Shown here: positions 24,805-33,348 of the stretch, in pieces
How positions within the stretch are numbered: position 1 is the first letter of the stretch
Layout: every line of letters starts with the position of its first letter
Source: Phenylobacterium sp.
GTDB lineage: Bacteria > Pseudomonadota > Alphaproteobacteria > Caulobacterales > Caulobacteraceae
Reading direction: 5' to 3'
NCBI RefSeq assembly: GCF_030651755.1
Contig: NZ_JAUSBZ010000011.1
Span: forward strand, 1-52,428
DNA length: 52,428 bases
Translations under genes and position numbers: made by a program
Notes under the pieces: generated by a model
Told to the model about the DNA's origin: nothing
Databases searched by the model: none
Seen by the model: only the letters and a program-made list of their open reading frames with translations

Positions 24805-26592
24805 ATGCCCTATCAGCCCCCCGTCCGCGACCATCTCTTCCTGCTGCGCGACGTCCTGCAGATCGAACGCTACGGGGACCTGCCCGGCTTCTCCGAAGCC
24901 TCCATGGACGTGGTCGCCCAGATCGTCGAAGAGGCCGGCCGCTTCACCGGCGAGGTCCTGGCCCCCCTGAACAGCGTCGGCGACAAGCAGGGCTGCACCT
25001 GGCATGCCGACCACTCGGTCACCACGCCCGAGGGGTTCAAGGCCGCCTATAAGGCCCTAGTGGAGGGCGGCTGGCCGGCTCTGGGCGCCGACAAGGCCTA
25101 TGGCGGCCAGGGCATGGCCCATGTGGTCAACCTGGCCTTCTCCGAGATGTCGTCCTCGGCCAACATGGCCTTTTCCATGTATCCGGGCCTGACGCACGGG
25201 GCCTATTCGGCCATCCATACGGGCGGCTCCCAGGCTCAGAAGGACCTCTATCTGCCGAAGCTGGCCTCGGGTGAATGGTGCGGCACCATGAACCTGACCG
25301 AACCCCACTGCGGCACCGACCTGGGGCTCCTGCGCACCAAGGCGGTCCCTCAGGGAGACGGCTCCTACCGCATCACCGGCCAGAAGATCTGGATCTCCGG
25401 CGGCGAGCACGACATGGCCGACAATATTGTCCACCTGGTCCTGGCGCGGATCGAAGGCGCGCCGGCCGGCACCCGCGGCATCAGCCTGTTCATCGTGCCC
25501 AAGTTCATCCCGGACGACCAAGGCAGGCCCGGTGAGCGCAACACGGTCTTCTGCGCCGGCCTGGAAGAGAAGATGGGCATTCACGGCAACGCCACCTGCG
25601 TCATCCAGCACGAGGAGTCGGTGGGCTGGCTGGTGGGCGAGGAGAACCAGGGGCTGCGCCTGATGTTCGTGATGATGAACGAGGCCCGCATCGGGGTAGG
25701 CCTGCAAGGCGTCGCCCAGGCCGAGGCCGCCTATCAGGCCGCCGCCAGCTTCGCCAAGGACCGCCTGCAGGGCCGCTCGCTGACGGGACCGAAGAACCCG
25801 GACGGCCCCGCCGATCCGATCATCGTCCATCCCGACGTGCGCCGCATGCTGCTGGACTCCAAGGCCGTCATCGAGGCCGGCCGCGCCTTCCTGTTCTGGA
25901 CCGCCCTGCACGGGGACCTGGCCCATGGCAGCCCCGATGAGGCCGTCCGCCAGAAGGGGTCCGACTACATGGCCCTGATGACCCCGGTGGTGAAGGGCTT
26001 CCTCACCGACCGCGGTTTCAAGGTCTGTTCCGACGCCGTCCAGGTGCATGGCGGCTCAGGCTTCACCGAGCATTTCCCGGTCAGCCAGTACATGCGCGAC
26101 TGCCGCATCGCCCTGATCTATGAGGGCACCAACGGGGTCCAGGCCCTGGACCTGGTGGGCCGCAAGCTGGCCGCCGAGGGCGGCCGCGGTGTGATGGGCT
26201 TCTTCGCCGAGATCGACGCCTATGTGGGCGCCCATGAGAACGACAAGGCGCTCGCCCCCATCATCGAGGGGTTGTCCCAGGCCAAGGAAGAGCTGCAGGA
26301 CGCCACCATGTGGCTGATGGCGAATGGCCTGGCCAATCCCGACCATGCCGGCGCGGCGTCGACCGACTACATGCACCTCTTCGGCCTGACGGCGCTCGCC
26401 TATATGTGGGCGATGATGGCCCAGGCCGCCCAGGCGAAGATCGCCGCGGGCGACACCGACCCCTTCTACGGGACAAAGCTGGTCCTGGCCCGCTACTATG
26501 TGGAGCGCATCCTGCCTGAGACCGGCGCCCACCTGACCAAGCTGAAGACCGGCGCCGACACCCTGATGAGCCTGCCGGCCGAGGCCTTCTGA
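24805..26592 (+). CDS. Acyl-CoA dehydrogenase
   Basis: 595 residues, the long ACAD type (PA0506/FadE-like, DmdC-like) found in alphaproteobacteria. The N-terminal helical domain is followed by the beta domain with EWCGTMNLTEPHCGTDLGLLRT and RITGQKIWISGGEHDM. The C-terminal domain shows GSGFTEHFPVSQYMRDCRIALIYEGTNGVQALDLVGRKL, holding the catalytic Glu (YEGTN) and FAD site. It oxidises an acyl-CoA with electrons passed to electron-transfer flavoprotein. Its stop overlaps the OsmC start (ATG within TGATG), so the two are co-translated. Confidence 0.95.
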   Translation: MPYQPPVRDHLFLLRDVLQIERYGDLPGFSEASMDVVAQIVEEAGRFTGEVLAPLNSVGDKQGCTWHADHSVTTPEGFKAAYKALVEGGWPALGADKAYGGQGMAHVVNLAFSEMSSSANMAFSMYPGLTHGAYSAIHTGGSQAQKDLYLPKLASGEWCGTMNLTEPHCGTDLGLLRTKAVPQGDGSYRITGQKIWISGGEHDMADNIVHLVLARIEGAPAGTRGISLFIVPKFIPDDQGRPGERNTVFCAGLEEKMGIHGNATCVIQHEESVGWLVGEENQGLRLMFVMMNEARIGVGLQGVAQAEAAYQAAASFAKDRLQGRSLTGPKNPDGPADPIIVHPDVRRMLLDSKAVIEAGRAFLFWTALHGDLAHGSPDEAVRQKGSDYMALMTPVVKGFLTDRGFKVCSDAVQVHGGSGFTEHFPVSQYMRDCRIALIYEGTNGVQALDLVGRKLAAEGGRGVMGFFAEIDAYVGAHENDKALAPIIEGLSQAKEELQDATMWLMANGLANPDHAGAASTDYMHLFGLTALAYMWAMMAQAAQAKIAAGDTDPFYGTKLVLARYYVERILPETGAHLTKLKTGADTLMSLPAEAF

Positions 26593-27047
26593 TGGCGACC
26601 TATCGGGCCAGCGTGACCTGGCGGCTCTCGGCTGGCGAGGATTTCCCCGCCGGCCGCTACAGCCGCGGCCACGAGCTGGGCTTTGATCGGGGCACGACGG
26701 TGCCGGGCACGGCGTCAAGCCACGTGGTGGGCAACAAGTGGTCTGTGGAGGGCGCCGTCGACCCCGAGCAGATGCTGGTGGCGGCCCTGTCCGCCTGCCA
26801 CATGCTGACCTTCCTGCACCGCGCCCGGCTGGCGGGCTTGGCCGTGGCGTCCTATGCCGACGCAGCTGAAGGCGTGATGAGCGAGATCAGCCCGGGTCGA
26901 CAGGCTGTGACCAAGGTCACCCTGCATCCCGCCATCGAATGGGATGGCCCTGCGCCGGACGCCGAAACCCTGGCGCGGCTGCATCACGAGGCCCACGAGG
27001 AGTGCTTCATCGCCAATTCGGTGAAGACCGAGGTGGTGGTGGCATAG
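26592..27047 (+). CDS. OsmC family protein
   Basis: 151 residues with the OsmC/Ohr fold. The SxxSACHMLTFLHRARL segment (ALSACHMLTFL) holds the first reactive cysteine, and ECFIANSVKTEV the second (CF/N motif). It likely reduces organic hydroperoxides, or acts as a related thiol peroxidase, using dihydrolipoamide-type thiols. It is translationally coupled to the acyl-CoA dehydrogenase gene, which may hint at protection from lipid peroxides or oxidase side products. Family 2 repeat copy B begins 25 bases after its stop. Confidence 0.9.
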   Translation: MATYRASVTWRLSAGEDFPAGRYSRGHELGFDRGTTVPGTASSHVVGNKWSVEGAVDPEQMLVAALSACHMLTFLHRARLAGLAVASYADAAEGVMSEISPGRQAVTKVTLHPAIEWDGPAPDAETLARLHHEAHEECFIANSVKTEVVVA

Positions 27048-27071
27048 TCTTTCACGCCCGCGACGCCTTCG

Positions 27072-27210
27072 GGACCGCAGGCGCCGTCAAGATCGGACAC
27101 GAAGGACACCAAGGTTGCACGAAGGGCACGAAGGGTGAGGCGGCCCTCACTTTGTGTCCTTAGCGCCCCCTTCGTGCCCTTTGTGTCCCCGCTTTACAGC
27201 GCTGACGCGC
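27072..27210. repeat. Dispersed palindromic repeat, family 2, copy B
   Basis: Core arms are GGACACGAAGGACACCAAGG with GCACGAAGGGCACGAAGGG, and the complementary CTTTGTGTCCTTAGCGCCCC with CTTCGTGCCCTTTGTGTCC. The flanks again carry ACCGCAGGCGCCGTCAAG on the left and CTTTACAGCGCTGACGCGC on the right. It lies between the convergent osmC and vsr genes. The right half is read through as the end of the vsr frame (stop at 27147-27149). Confidence 0.88.
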
Positions 27211-27644
27211 CTCCCAGGGCTGGAGCTGAGCGGCGCCCTATCCAGCAGCGCAGCCAGCCGCGCCTCCAGCGCCGCCTCGTTCTTCATCTCGCACTCCCAG
27301 ACCACCTCGACCCGCCAGCCGGTCTCGGCAAGCCTCGCTCCCACAGCGGCGTCGCGCGCCCGGTTGCGGCCCACCTTGGCCAGCCAGTAGTCGCGGTTGG
27401 CCTTGGGCACGCGGGCGCCCCGGGCGCAGTCATGGCCATGCCAGAAGCAGCCGTGGGCGAAGATGGCCAGCCTGCGCCCCGGCAGGACGATGTCCGGCGA
27501 CCCGGGTAAATCCCTGCGGTTCAGGCGGTAGCGGGCGCCGAGGCCGGTCAGCAGGCGGCGCAGGGTGCGCTCGGGGCCCGTGCCCGTGCCCTTGACCTGC
27601 CGCATGACGGCCGAGCGCTTGGCCGCGTCATAGACGTCGCCCAC
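27147..27644 (-). CDS. vsr: Very short patch repair endonuclease Vsr
   Basis: 165 residues. RSAVMRQVKGTGTGPERTLRRLL, RYRLNRRDLPGSPDIVLPGRRLAIFAHGCFWHGHDC and the later AETGWRVEVVWECE segments match Vsr. Asp of SPDIV is the metal ligand, and the Cys/His residues of GCFWHGHDC form the zinc site. It nicks next to the T of T:G mismatches left by deamination of 5-methylcytosine. It is 17 bases downstream of cysK and on the same strand as the cytosine methyltransferase gene. About the last 20 residues (SAVKRGHKGHEGGAKDTK) are encoded by family 2 repeat copy B, so the native end was probably shorter. Confidence 0.92.
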   Translation of the reverse strand: MGDVYDAAKRSAVMRQVKGTGTGPERTLRRLLTGLGARYRLNRRDLPGSPDIVLPGRRLAIFAHGCFWHGHDCARGARVPKANRDYWLAKVGRNRARDAAVGARLAETGWRVEVVWECEMKNEAALEARLAALLDRAPLSSSPGRRVSAVKRGHKGHEGGAKDTK

Positions 27645-27661
27645 GCCCGGCCGCTCCGGTT

Positions 27662-28651
27662 CTAGAGGCCGTCGAACAGGGCCGTCGACAGGTAGCGCTC
27701 GGCGAAGCTCGGGATGATGGCGACGATGGTCTTGCCGGCCATGTCGTCCCGCGCCGCCACATGGAAGGCCGCCGTCAGGGCCGCGCCGGACGAGATGCCC
27801 ACCGGCAGCCCCTCCTCCCGGGCCACACGCCGGGCCATGGCGAAGCTGTCGTCATTGGACACCTGCACCACCTCGTCGATGACGCTGCGGTCGAGGATGG
27901 AGGGCACGAAGCCCGCCCCGATGCCCTGAATCTTGTGCGGTCCAGGCTGGCCGCCGGACAGCACCGGGGAGGCCTCGGGCTCGACGGCGATCATCTTCAG
28001 CGAGGCCTTGCGGGCCTTCAACACCTGGCCGACGCCGGTGATGGTGCCGCCGGTGCCAACCCCGGAGATCACCGCGTCCACCCTGCCCTCGGTGTCGTTC
28101 CAGATCTCTTCGGCGGTGGTGACCCGGTGGATCAGCGGATTGGCGCCATTGTCGAACTGCTGGGGCATGACCGCCCCCGGGGTCGCCTCGACGATCTCGC
28201 GGGCGCGGGCCACCGCGCCGGCCATGCCGCGCTCGGCCGGTGTGAGTTCCAGTTTGGCGCCCAGCAGGGCCAGCATCTTGCGCCGCTCGATGGACATGCT
28301 CTCGGGCATCACCAGGGTCAGGGGATAGCCCTTGGCGGCGGCCACGAAGGCCAGGGCGATGCCGGTATTGCCGCTGGTGGGCTCGACGATGGTGGAGCCC
28401 GGCTTGAGAATCCCCTGCGCCTCCAGGGCCTCGATCATGGCCACCCCGATGCGGTCCTTCACCGAGGCGATCGGATTGAAGAATTCCAGCTTGGCCAGCA
28501 CCTCGCCCTTGGGCTTCAGCGCCGCGGTCAGGCGCGGCAGGCGCACCAGAGGGGTGTCGCCGATGGTGTCGATGATGGAGTCATAGACGCGGCCCCGCCC
28601 CGCCTTGCGGTGGCGCTCGGCGTCGTAGGTCTTGTCAGAAGTGGCGTCCAT
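27662..28651 (-). CDS. cysK: Cysteine synthase A
   Basis: 329 residues. The PLP lysine is Lys65 in [29 protein letters not shown] is the substrate-binding loop; [16 protein letters not shown] binds the PLP phosphate; [25 protein letters not shown] is typical of CysK. It makes cysteine from O-acetylserine and sulfide. A 25-residue N-terminal extension precedes the conserved start ([16 protein letters not shown]). It sits between dcm and vsr on the same strand, with gaps of 75 and 17 bases, so it may share their transcript. Confidence 0.93.
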   Translation of the reverse strand: MDATSDKTYDAERHRKAGRGRVYDSIIDTIGDTPLVRLPRLTAALKPKGEVLAKLEFFNPIASVKDRIGVAMIEALEAQGILKPGSTIVEPTSGNTGIALAFVAAAKGYPLTLVMPESMSIERRKMLALLGAKLELTPAERGMAGAVARAREIVEATPGAVMPQQFDNGANPLIHRVTTAEEIWNDTEGRVDAVISGVGTGGTITGVGQVLKARKASLKMIAVEPEASPVLSGGQPGPHKIQGIGAGFVPSILDRSVIDEVVQVSNDDSFAMARRVAREEGLPVGISSGAALTAAFHVAARDDMAGKTIVAIIPSFAERYLSTALFDGL

Positions 28652-28726
28652 GGACCTGCCTTCTCAATTCGCGTGTCATGCCCTTTGAACGCGAACTTAG
28701 GGGCTCAGGTCGCAATTGTAAGCCGG

Positions 28727-29869
28727 TCATTCGGCGGCGAGGGCCCTGGCGTCGCCCCCGACCAGGGCGCCGAGCAGGTTTTCCCCCAGCCAGGCCACCA
28801 CCGGAACCACCACCCCGTCGCCCGTGACTTGCAGGGCGCCATTGGCCGAGCCGGGCAGGGCGTAAGTCTCCGGCAAGCCCATCAGGCGGGCGGACTCCCT
28901 GGGGGAAATGAGGCGCGAGCGCAGGCCCCCGCCGTCGGCGATGAGCAGCATCTGGCGTGAAGAGCCCCCGGCCGGCATCCGCAGGCAGCCGGCGAGACCG
29001 TCCAGGCGCACCTCGGCCCGCTGCACCCGGACGCCATTCTCGGTGCGGATCCGCCGGTAGGCCGCCCCCACTACCCGTTCCTTGGCGCTCCGCTCGGCCT
29101 CGAACCGTCGCCGGTGGAGGGGCGACATCTGGTCGAGCAGCAACTGGGTCTGGGCCGCCGTGCGCCAGGCCACCGCCCCGTCATCCTCCAGCACGCTGGC
29201 AAGCTCGGTGTTGCGCGAAGGCGGCGCCGGCAGCCGCCACCAGACCCAGCGGGCCGTGAGGTCAGCTGGCAGGCGACCATGAGCCTCGACCAGAGCGCGG
29301 CTATGAAACGGGCCTTCGCCGACCAATGAGGCCGGCGGGGCCGACTTGGTCGCCACCACGAAGACCCGCGGCCGCGACTGGGGCACGAAGCGGGCGGCGT
29401 CGATCTCCAGGGCGCCGAAGTGGTAGCCCTCATCGGCCAGGGCCTGGCACAGGGCCTGAAAGTCGGCGCCGCCGTGGGAGGTCAGCAGGCCGACCACATT
29501 TTCGATGACGATGGTCTTCGGCGCCCGGCCCTCGGCGTTCAGTCCCTGCACGAGCTTCCAGAAGCCGAAGAAGGCCGAAGAGCGGCCGCCGGCCAGGCCC
29601 GCCCGGGCGCCCGCCAGGCTGAAGTCCTGGCAAGGAGATGAGGCCCAGGCCAGGTCCGCCTGGTCAGGCAGGTCGGAGGTCTCAAGCGCCCACACGTCGC
29701 CCTCGCGGAAATGGGCCTCAGCGTCGGGGAAGTTGGCGCGGTAGGCGCGAGCCTTGACCGGATCGAAGTCGTTGGCGAAGGCGCAGTCCCACGCCTCTCC
29801 TAAGCCAAGCCTGGCCATGCCGCCGCCAGCGAAGAACTCGTAGAATTTGGGGCGAAGGTTTCGACTCAT
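28727..29869 (-). CDS. DNA (cytosine-5-)-methyltransferase
   Basis: 380 residues from MSRNLRPKFYEFFAGGGMA. Motif I is FYEFFAGGGMARLGL, motif IV is ASSPCQDFSLAG with catalytic Cys80, and motif VI is TIVIENVVGLL. Motif VIII (QSRPRVFVVA) and the C-terminal motifs IX-X (RLMGLPETYALP, GDGVVVPVVAWLGENL) follow; the target recognition domain lies between, about 200-310. It methylates cytosine in a short DNA site that I cannot predict. No cognate restriction gene is adjacent, but vsr is two genes downstream. The start was chosen at the conserved N-terminus; ten extra upstream codons are open. Confidence 0.93.
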   Translation of the reverse strand: MSRNLRPKFYEFFAGGGMARLGLGEAWDCAFANDFDPVKARAYRANFPDAEAHFREGDVWALETSDLPDQADLAWASSPCQDFSLAGARAGLAGGRSSAFFGFWKLVQGLNAEGRAPKTIVIENVVGLLTSHGGADFQALCQALADEGYHFGALEIDAARFVPQSRPRVFVVATKSAPPASLVGEGPFHSRALVEAHGRLPADLTARWVWWRLPAPPSRNTELASVLEDDGAVAWRTAAQTQLLLDQMSPLHRRRFEAERSAKERVVGAAYRRIRTENGVRVQRAEVRLDGLAGCLRMPAGGSSRQMLLIADGGGLRSRLISPRESARLMGLPETYALPGSANGALQVTGDGVVVPVVAWLGENLLGALVGGDARALAAE

Positions 29870-29916
29870 GACGGGGGAGTCTAACCTGTCCCGGCCCACG
29901 AGAAAGGACCCCTGTC

Positions 29917-30444
29917 ATGCGCGCCGTCTTCAACGCCAAAACCGCGCCGACCCGCCTGCGGGGCGCCTTGATCGTTCCGGCCCTCATTCTCGGCCTGGCC
30001 GCCTGCCAGCCCCAGTCTCCGGACGGGGATGAGGCCGCCGCTCCCGCCGACGCGCCGGCCCCCACGCTGGTCCCGCCGCAGGCCGTCGCCCCGGAGCCCC
30101 CGGCCGCCACGGGACCCTTCGCCGGCGACATGCGGGCCGTGGGGACCGAGCCCTTCTGGGGCCTGCGGATCGCAGCGACGGAAATCACCCTGGAACGTCC
30201 CGACGCGCCGCCGAGCAAGGCGCCCAATCCCGGCCCGAGCCTGGACGGCGATCAGGCCATCTGGCGCACCCGGACCGCCGACGGCGGCGACATGATGATC
30301 ACCCTGTGGGAAGCCCCCTGTTCTGACGGCATGTCGGACCTGACCTATGCCTATCAGGCGCGGGTCCAGAGCGGGGATGAGACCCTGTCAGGGTGCGCGG
30401 GCAAGGAGGGCGCCATGCCGCGGGAGGGCGCCGCCGCGCGGTGA
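29917..30444 (+). CDS. Putative lipoprotein with COG3650-type domain
   Basis: 175 residues. A positively charged N-terminus and hydrophobic segment end in the lipobox LAACQPQ (about residues 26-30), so it should be an envelope lipoprotein. A Pro/Ala-rich linker (about 35-70) leads to a conserved domain with AVGTEPFWGLRI and LWEAPCSDGMSDLTYAYQARV, ending GDETLSGCAGKE. This pattern matches a COG3650-like domain of unknown function. Two cysteines (in PCSDG and SGCAG) may pair in the periplasm. Its start follows, by 47 bases, the divergent methyltransferase start. Confidence 0.8.
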   Translation: MRAVFNAKTAPTRLRGALIVPALILGLAACQPQSPDGDEAAAPADAPAPTLVPPQAVAPEPPAATGPFAGDMRAVGTEPFWGLRIAATEITLERPDAPPSKAPNPGPSLDGDQAIWRTRTADGGDMMITLWEAPCSDGMSDLTYAYQARVQSGDETLSGCAGKEGAMPREGAAAR

Positions 30445-30459
30445 GGCCCGCGGCGGCCG

Positions 30460-30591
30460 TCAGCTGATATCGAGGGTCGCGATCTGCGGGATCGGTTCGG
30501 GAGCCTTGGCGCGGGTCCCGGGGGTCGGCAGGGCAAACCCGATCAGAACGGCGGCCAGGGCCAACAGGACGAAAAAGGCTTTCAAAGCCAT
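30460..30591 (-). CDS. Small membrane protein, 43 residues
   Basis: The frame ATG 30591 to the stop at 30460 encodes 43 residues: MALKAFFVLLALAAVLIGFALP, a clear single hydrophobic helix, then a Pro-rich tail TPGTRAKAPEPIPQIATLDIS. An AGGAA Shine-Dalgarno sits nine bases before the ATG, which supports this start over longer in-frame options. No family is recognised. It is convergent with the COG3650-type lipoprotein gene, 15 bases away. Confidence 0.6.
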   Translation of the reverse strand: MALKAFFVLLALAAVLIGFALPTPGTRAKAPEPIPQIATLDIS

Positions 30592-30760
30592 GGGTAGGGA
30601 TTCCTGACGCTGAGGCGTTGTCTCAATTTTGGCCCGGCGTTCGAGCACCCCTGAGAACGGGTCTGGAACACGGCGGGTTCCGCCCTTGCCGCCGCCCTGC
30701 GCCTGGGGGAGGCTCCAGCCGCGCGGCCAGATCGGCGCGCCCAGCCCTTGAGCCCCGGTC

Positions 30761-31108
30761 GTGACAGAGATCAGCCTGAAATTCGACTTCGCCAATGGCG
30801 AGCGGCTGGGGCCCGGCAAGATCGATCTGCTGGAGCAGGTGCGCGCACACGGGTCCATCGCCGCGGCCGGCCGGGCCATGGGCATGAGCTATCGCCGCGC
30901 CTGGCTGCTGATCGACCGCCTCAACCACATGTTCCTGGAGCCCGTCGTGGTCACCCAGCTCGGCGGCCGGGGCGGCGGGGCGGCGGTCCTGACCCCCTTC
31001 GGCGAAGATGTGATCGCCCGCTATCGCGCCCTGCAGACCAAGACCGCCGCAGCCGCAGCCGCTGACCTGGCCGTCCTGGAGGCGGCGCTGCGGCCGAAGG
31101 CGGACTGA
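30761..31108 (+). CDS. ModE-like winged-helix regulator (DNA-binding domain only)
   Basis: 115 residues from GTG 30761. The ModE N-terminal winged helix is present: LGPGKIDLLEQVRAHGSIAAAGRAMGMSYRRAWLLIDRLNHMF, then a wing around GGRGGGAAVLTPFGEDVI. The C-terminal Mop/TOBE molybdate-binding domains of E. coli ModE (262 residues) are absent; only a short Ala-rich helix follows. It likely represses modABC at the Mo-box at 33349-33372. How it would sense molybdate is not clear from sequence. It is convergent with modC, leaving three bases between the stops. Confidence 0.82.
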   Translation: MTEISLKFDFANGERLGPGKIDLLEQVRAHGSIAAAGRAMGMSYRRAWLLIDRLNHMFLEPVVVTQLGGRGGGAAVLTPFGEDVIARYRALQTKTAAAAAADLAVLEAALRPKAD

Positions 31109-31111
31109 GCC

Positions 31112-31861
31112 TCAAACCCCCGGCGAAAGGTCGAGAATCTCCGCCACCCGCTCACTGGCCGGACGGCGCATCACCTCCTCCGGCGTTCCCGTCTGCAGGA
31201 TCTGGCCCTCATGCAGGACGCTCATCTGATCGGCCAGGGCGCTGGCCTCGTCCAGATCATGGGTGACCAGCAGGATCGGAATCCGCAGGCTCGACCGAAG
31301 CTCGGCCAGGTCCTGCTGCAGTCGCCGCCGGGTCCGACGGTCCACCGCGGCGAAGGGCTCGTCCAGCAACAGGACGCCCGGCGACCGGGCCAGGGCCCTG
31401 GCGACGGCCACCCGCTGCTGCTCCCCGCCGGAGAGGTCGGCGGGGCGACGATGGGCCTTGTCGGCCAGCCCGACCTGGGTCAGCAGCGCCAGCGCCCGGG
31501 CGGCCCGTTCGGTCCGGGCGCTGTGGGCGAGGCTCGTCTCCACATTGGCCTGGGCGCTCATATGCGGAAAGAGCGCGTAGCTCTGGAAGACCATCCCCAC
31601 CCGCCGATCCTGCGGCGGCAGCCAGGCCCCGGCGGCGGAGTCGAACCAGACCGCCGGCCCGCAGGTGATGTGGCCCGCCTGGGGCCGGTAGAGTCCCGCG
31701 ATCGCCTTGAGCACCGTGGTCTTGCCCGCGCCTGACGGGCCCACCAGGGCGTGCAGCTGGCCCGGCGCGCAGGCCAGATCCACCGACAGCGGAATGGGCC
31801 CTGCCTGGCGCAACCGAACCGCCAGGCCTTCGCCTGCCCCGCCTGGGCCAGCCTCAGCCAC
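31112..31861 (-). CDS. modC: Molybdate ABC transporter ATPase ModC, without TOBE domain
   Basis: 249 residues from GTG 31861, which overlaps the modB stop by eight bases. Walker A is GPSGAGKTT, the signature LSGGEQQRVAVARAL, Walker B VLLLDEPFAAVD and the switch His lies in LVTHDLDEA. ModC proteins normally run to about 350 residues with a C-terminal TOBE/Mop domain; here the protein ends right after the ABC core (AEILDLSPGV). It powers molybdate uptake with ModB and ModA. The order modA-modB-modC with overlapping ends on the minus strand supports one operon. Confidence 0.88.
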   Translation of the reverse strand: MAEAGPGGAGEGLAVRLRQAGPIPLSVDLACAPGQLHALVGPSGAGKTTVLKAIAGLYRPQAGHITCGPAVWFDSAAGAWLPPQDRRVGMVFQSYALFPHMSAQANVETSLAHSARTERAARALALLTQVGLADKAHRRPADLSGGEQQRVAVARALARSPGVLLLDEPFAAVDRRTRRRLQQDLAELRSSLRIPILLVTHDLDEASALADQMSVLHEGQILQTGTPEEVMRRPASERVAEILDLSPGV

Positions 31862-32522
31862 GGAGCCGCACCGCGCGTGCGCCCACCCCATAGACCACCG
31901 CAATGGCGATGAAGGCGCTGATCAGCAGGAAGGCCGACATGATCCCGGCGGCCGCGGTGTCAAAGGCCTGCACCCGGTCATAGATGCTGACCGCGATGGT
32001 CCGGGTCTCGCCGGGGATGGCGCCGCCGACCATCAGGACCACGCCGAACTCGCCCAGGGTGTGGGTGAAGGTCAGAACCGCGGCGCTGAGCAGGCCCGGC
32101 CAGGCCAGCGGCAGCTCCACCTTGCGGAAGGTGGCGAAGGTCGACAGCCCGCCGACCCAGGCCGCATGGCGCAGGTCCTGGCCGACGCCTTCAAAGGCGC
32201 GTTGCAGGGGCTGGATCGCAAAGGGCAGGTTGAAGACCACCGAGGCGATCAGCAGGCCCGAGAAGCTGAACACCAGGGTGTCGCCGGTGAGGGCCTGCCA
32301 GGCCTGGCCGATCGGGCTGGCGACCCCGAGGGCGATCAGCAGGTAGTAGCCGAGCACCGTCGGCGGCAGCACCAGGGGCAGGGTGATGGCCGCCTCCACC
32401 CAGCGCTTGCCCCGGAAGTCATGAAAGGCCAGCACCCGGCCCAGGATCACCCCGATGGGCAGCAGGACCAGGGTGGTCGCCCCGGCGAGCTTCAGGGACA
32501 GGACTAGGGCGGTCCAATCCAT
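31854..32522 (-). CDS. modB: Molybdate ABC transporter permease ModB
   Basis: 222 residues, the usual ModB length, with about five to six membrane helices. The EAA loop that docks the ATPase is visible in ADLRHAAWVGGLSTFATFRKVELPLAWPGLL (EGVGQDLRHAAW...). GEFGVVLMVGGAIPGETRTIAVSIYD is a hallmark of ModB. It forms the inner membrane channel for molybdate. Its start overlaps the modA stop and its stop overlaps the modC start, so the three are translated together. Confidence 0.93.
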   Translation of the reverse strand: MDWTALVLSLKLAGATTLVLLPIGVILGRVLAFHDFRGKRWVEAAITLPLVLPPTVLGYYLLIALGVASPIGQAWQALTGDTLVFSFSGLLIASVVFNLPFAIQPLQRAFEGVGQDLRHAAWVGGLSTFATFRKVELPLAWPGLLSAAVLTFTHTLGEFGVVLMVGGAIPGETRTIAVSIYDRVQAFDTAAAGIMSAFLLISAFIAIAVVYGVGARAVRLRG

Positions 32523-33322
32523 CAGCGGGTCCCCTCGGCCTGGGGCAGGACAAAGCCGTAACGCGCCAGGACCTCACGGGCGACGGGCCCCTGGAGGAAG
32601 GCGTAGAAGGCCCGGGCCGTGGCGCTCGCCCCTCGCAACAGCGCCATCTGCTGATCCAGGGGCTGATGAAAGGACTCCGGGATCAGGGCGAAGGTCCCCC
32701 GGCGGGCGAACTCCGGCGCCAGCGCCAGCGAATAGGCGATCAGTCCCCCCTGGGCCGAACCGCTGGCGGCGAACTGGGCGGCCTGGGCGGCGTTCTCCCC
32801 CAGCACCAGGCGGGACTGGGCGCCCTCCCACAGGCCGGCATGGATCAGCGCCTCCCGCGCGGCCCGGCCATAGGGGGCGTGCTCGGGATTGGCGATGGCC
32901 AGTTTGCGCAGGCGGCCATCAGCCAGGGCGGCGGCCAGATCGACCATCTGGGGATCGACCTTGAGGGCTGAGCCCGCCGGCGAAAACAGGACGATCCGCC
33001 CCCGGCCATAGGGGGCGCCCTCGCCGTCGGTCAGGCCGGCCTGGGCCAGGCGGCGCACATAGGCCGCATCGGCCGACAGGAAAATCTCGAAGGGCGCGCC
33101 CTGCTCGATCTGGGCCGTGAAGGCGCCGGACGAGCCGAACACCAGTCGGAGCGGTCCCCCGCCCTGGGCGCGAAAGGCCTCGAGCGCCTGGGGCAGGGCG
33201 AACTGCAGGTCGGCCGCCGCTGCGACAGTGGGTCCGGCCCGGCCTCTGGGCGGGGCGCAACTGGCCGCGACGGTCGCTCCAACCGCGGCGAGGACGCCGC
33301 CCAGCACCTCAAATCGGGTCAC
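32522..33322 (-). CDS. modA: Molybdate ABC transporter substrate-binding lipoprotein ModA
   Basis: 266 residues from GTG 33322. The N-terminus VTRFEVLGGVLAAVGATVAASCAPP looks like a lipoprotein signal. The periplasmic binding domain has VAAAADLQFALPQALEAF, LVFGSSGAFTAQIEQGAPFEIFLSADAAYV and LVLGENAAQAAQFAASGSAQGGLIAYSLA, all typical of ModA. An ATG at 33382 would give 20 extra residues, but it would place the candidate Mo-box (33349-33372) inside the gene. The GTG start leaves the box 27 bases upstream, so it is preferred. The gene is first of modABC and divergent from a D-aminoacylase gene. Confidence 0.87.
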   Translation of the reverse strand: MTRFEVLGGVLAAVGATVAASCAPPRGRAGPTVAAAADLQFALPQALEAFRAQGGGPLRLVFGSSGAFTAQIEQGAPFEIFLSADAAYVRRLAQAGLTDGEGAPYGRGRIVLFSPAGSALKVDPQMVDLAAALADGRLRKLAIANPEHAPYGRAAREALIHAGLWEGAQSRLVLGENAAQAAQFAASGSAQGGLIAYSLALAPEFARRGTFALIPESFHQPLDQQMALLRGASATARAFYAFLQGPVAREVLARYGFVLPQAEGTR

Positions 33323-33348
33323 ACCTCGGGGCAAGGCCAGGCTCCAGT

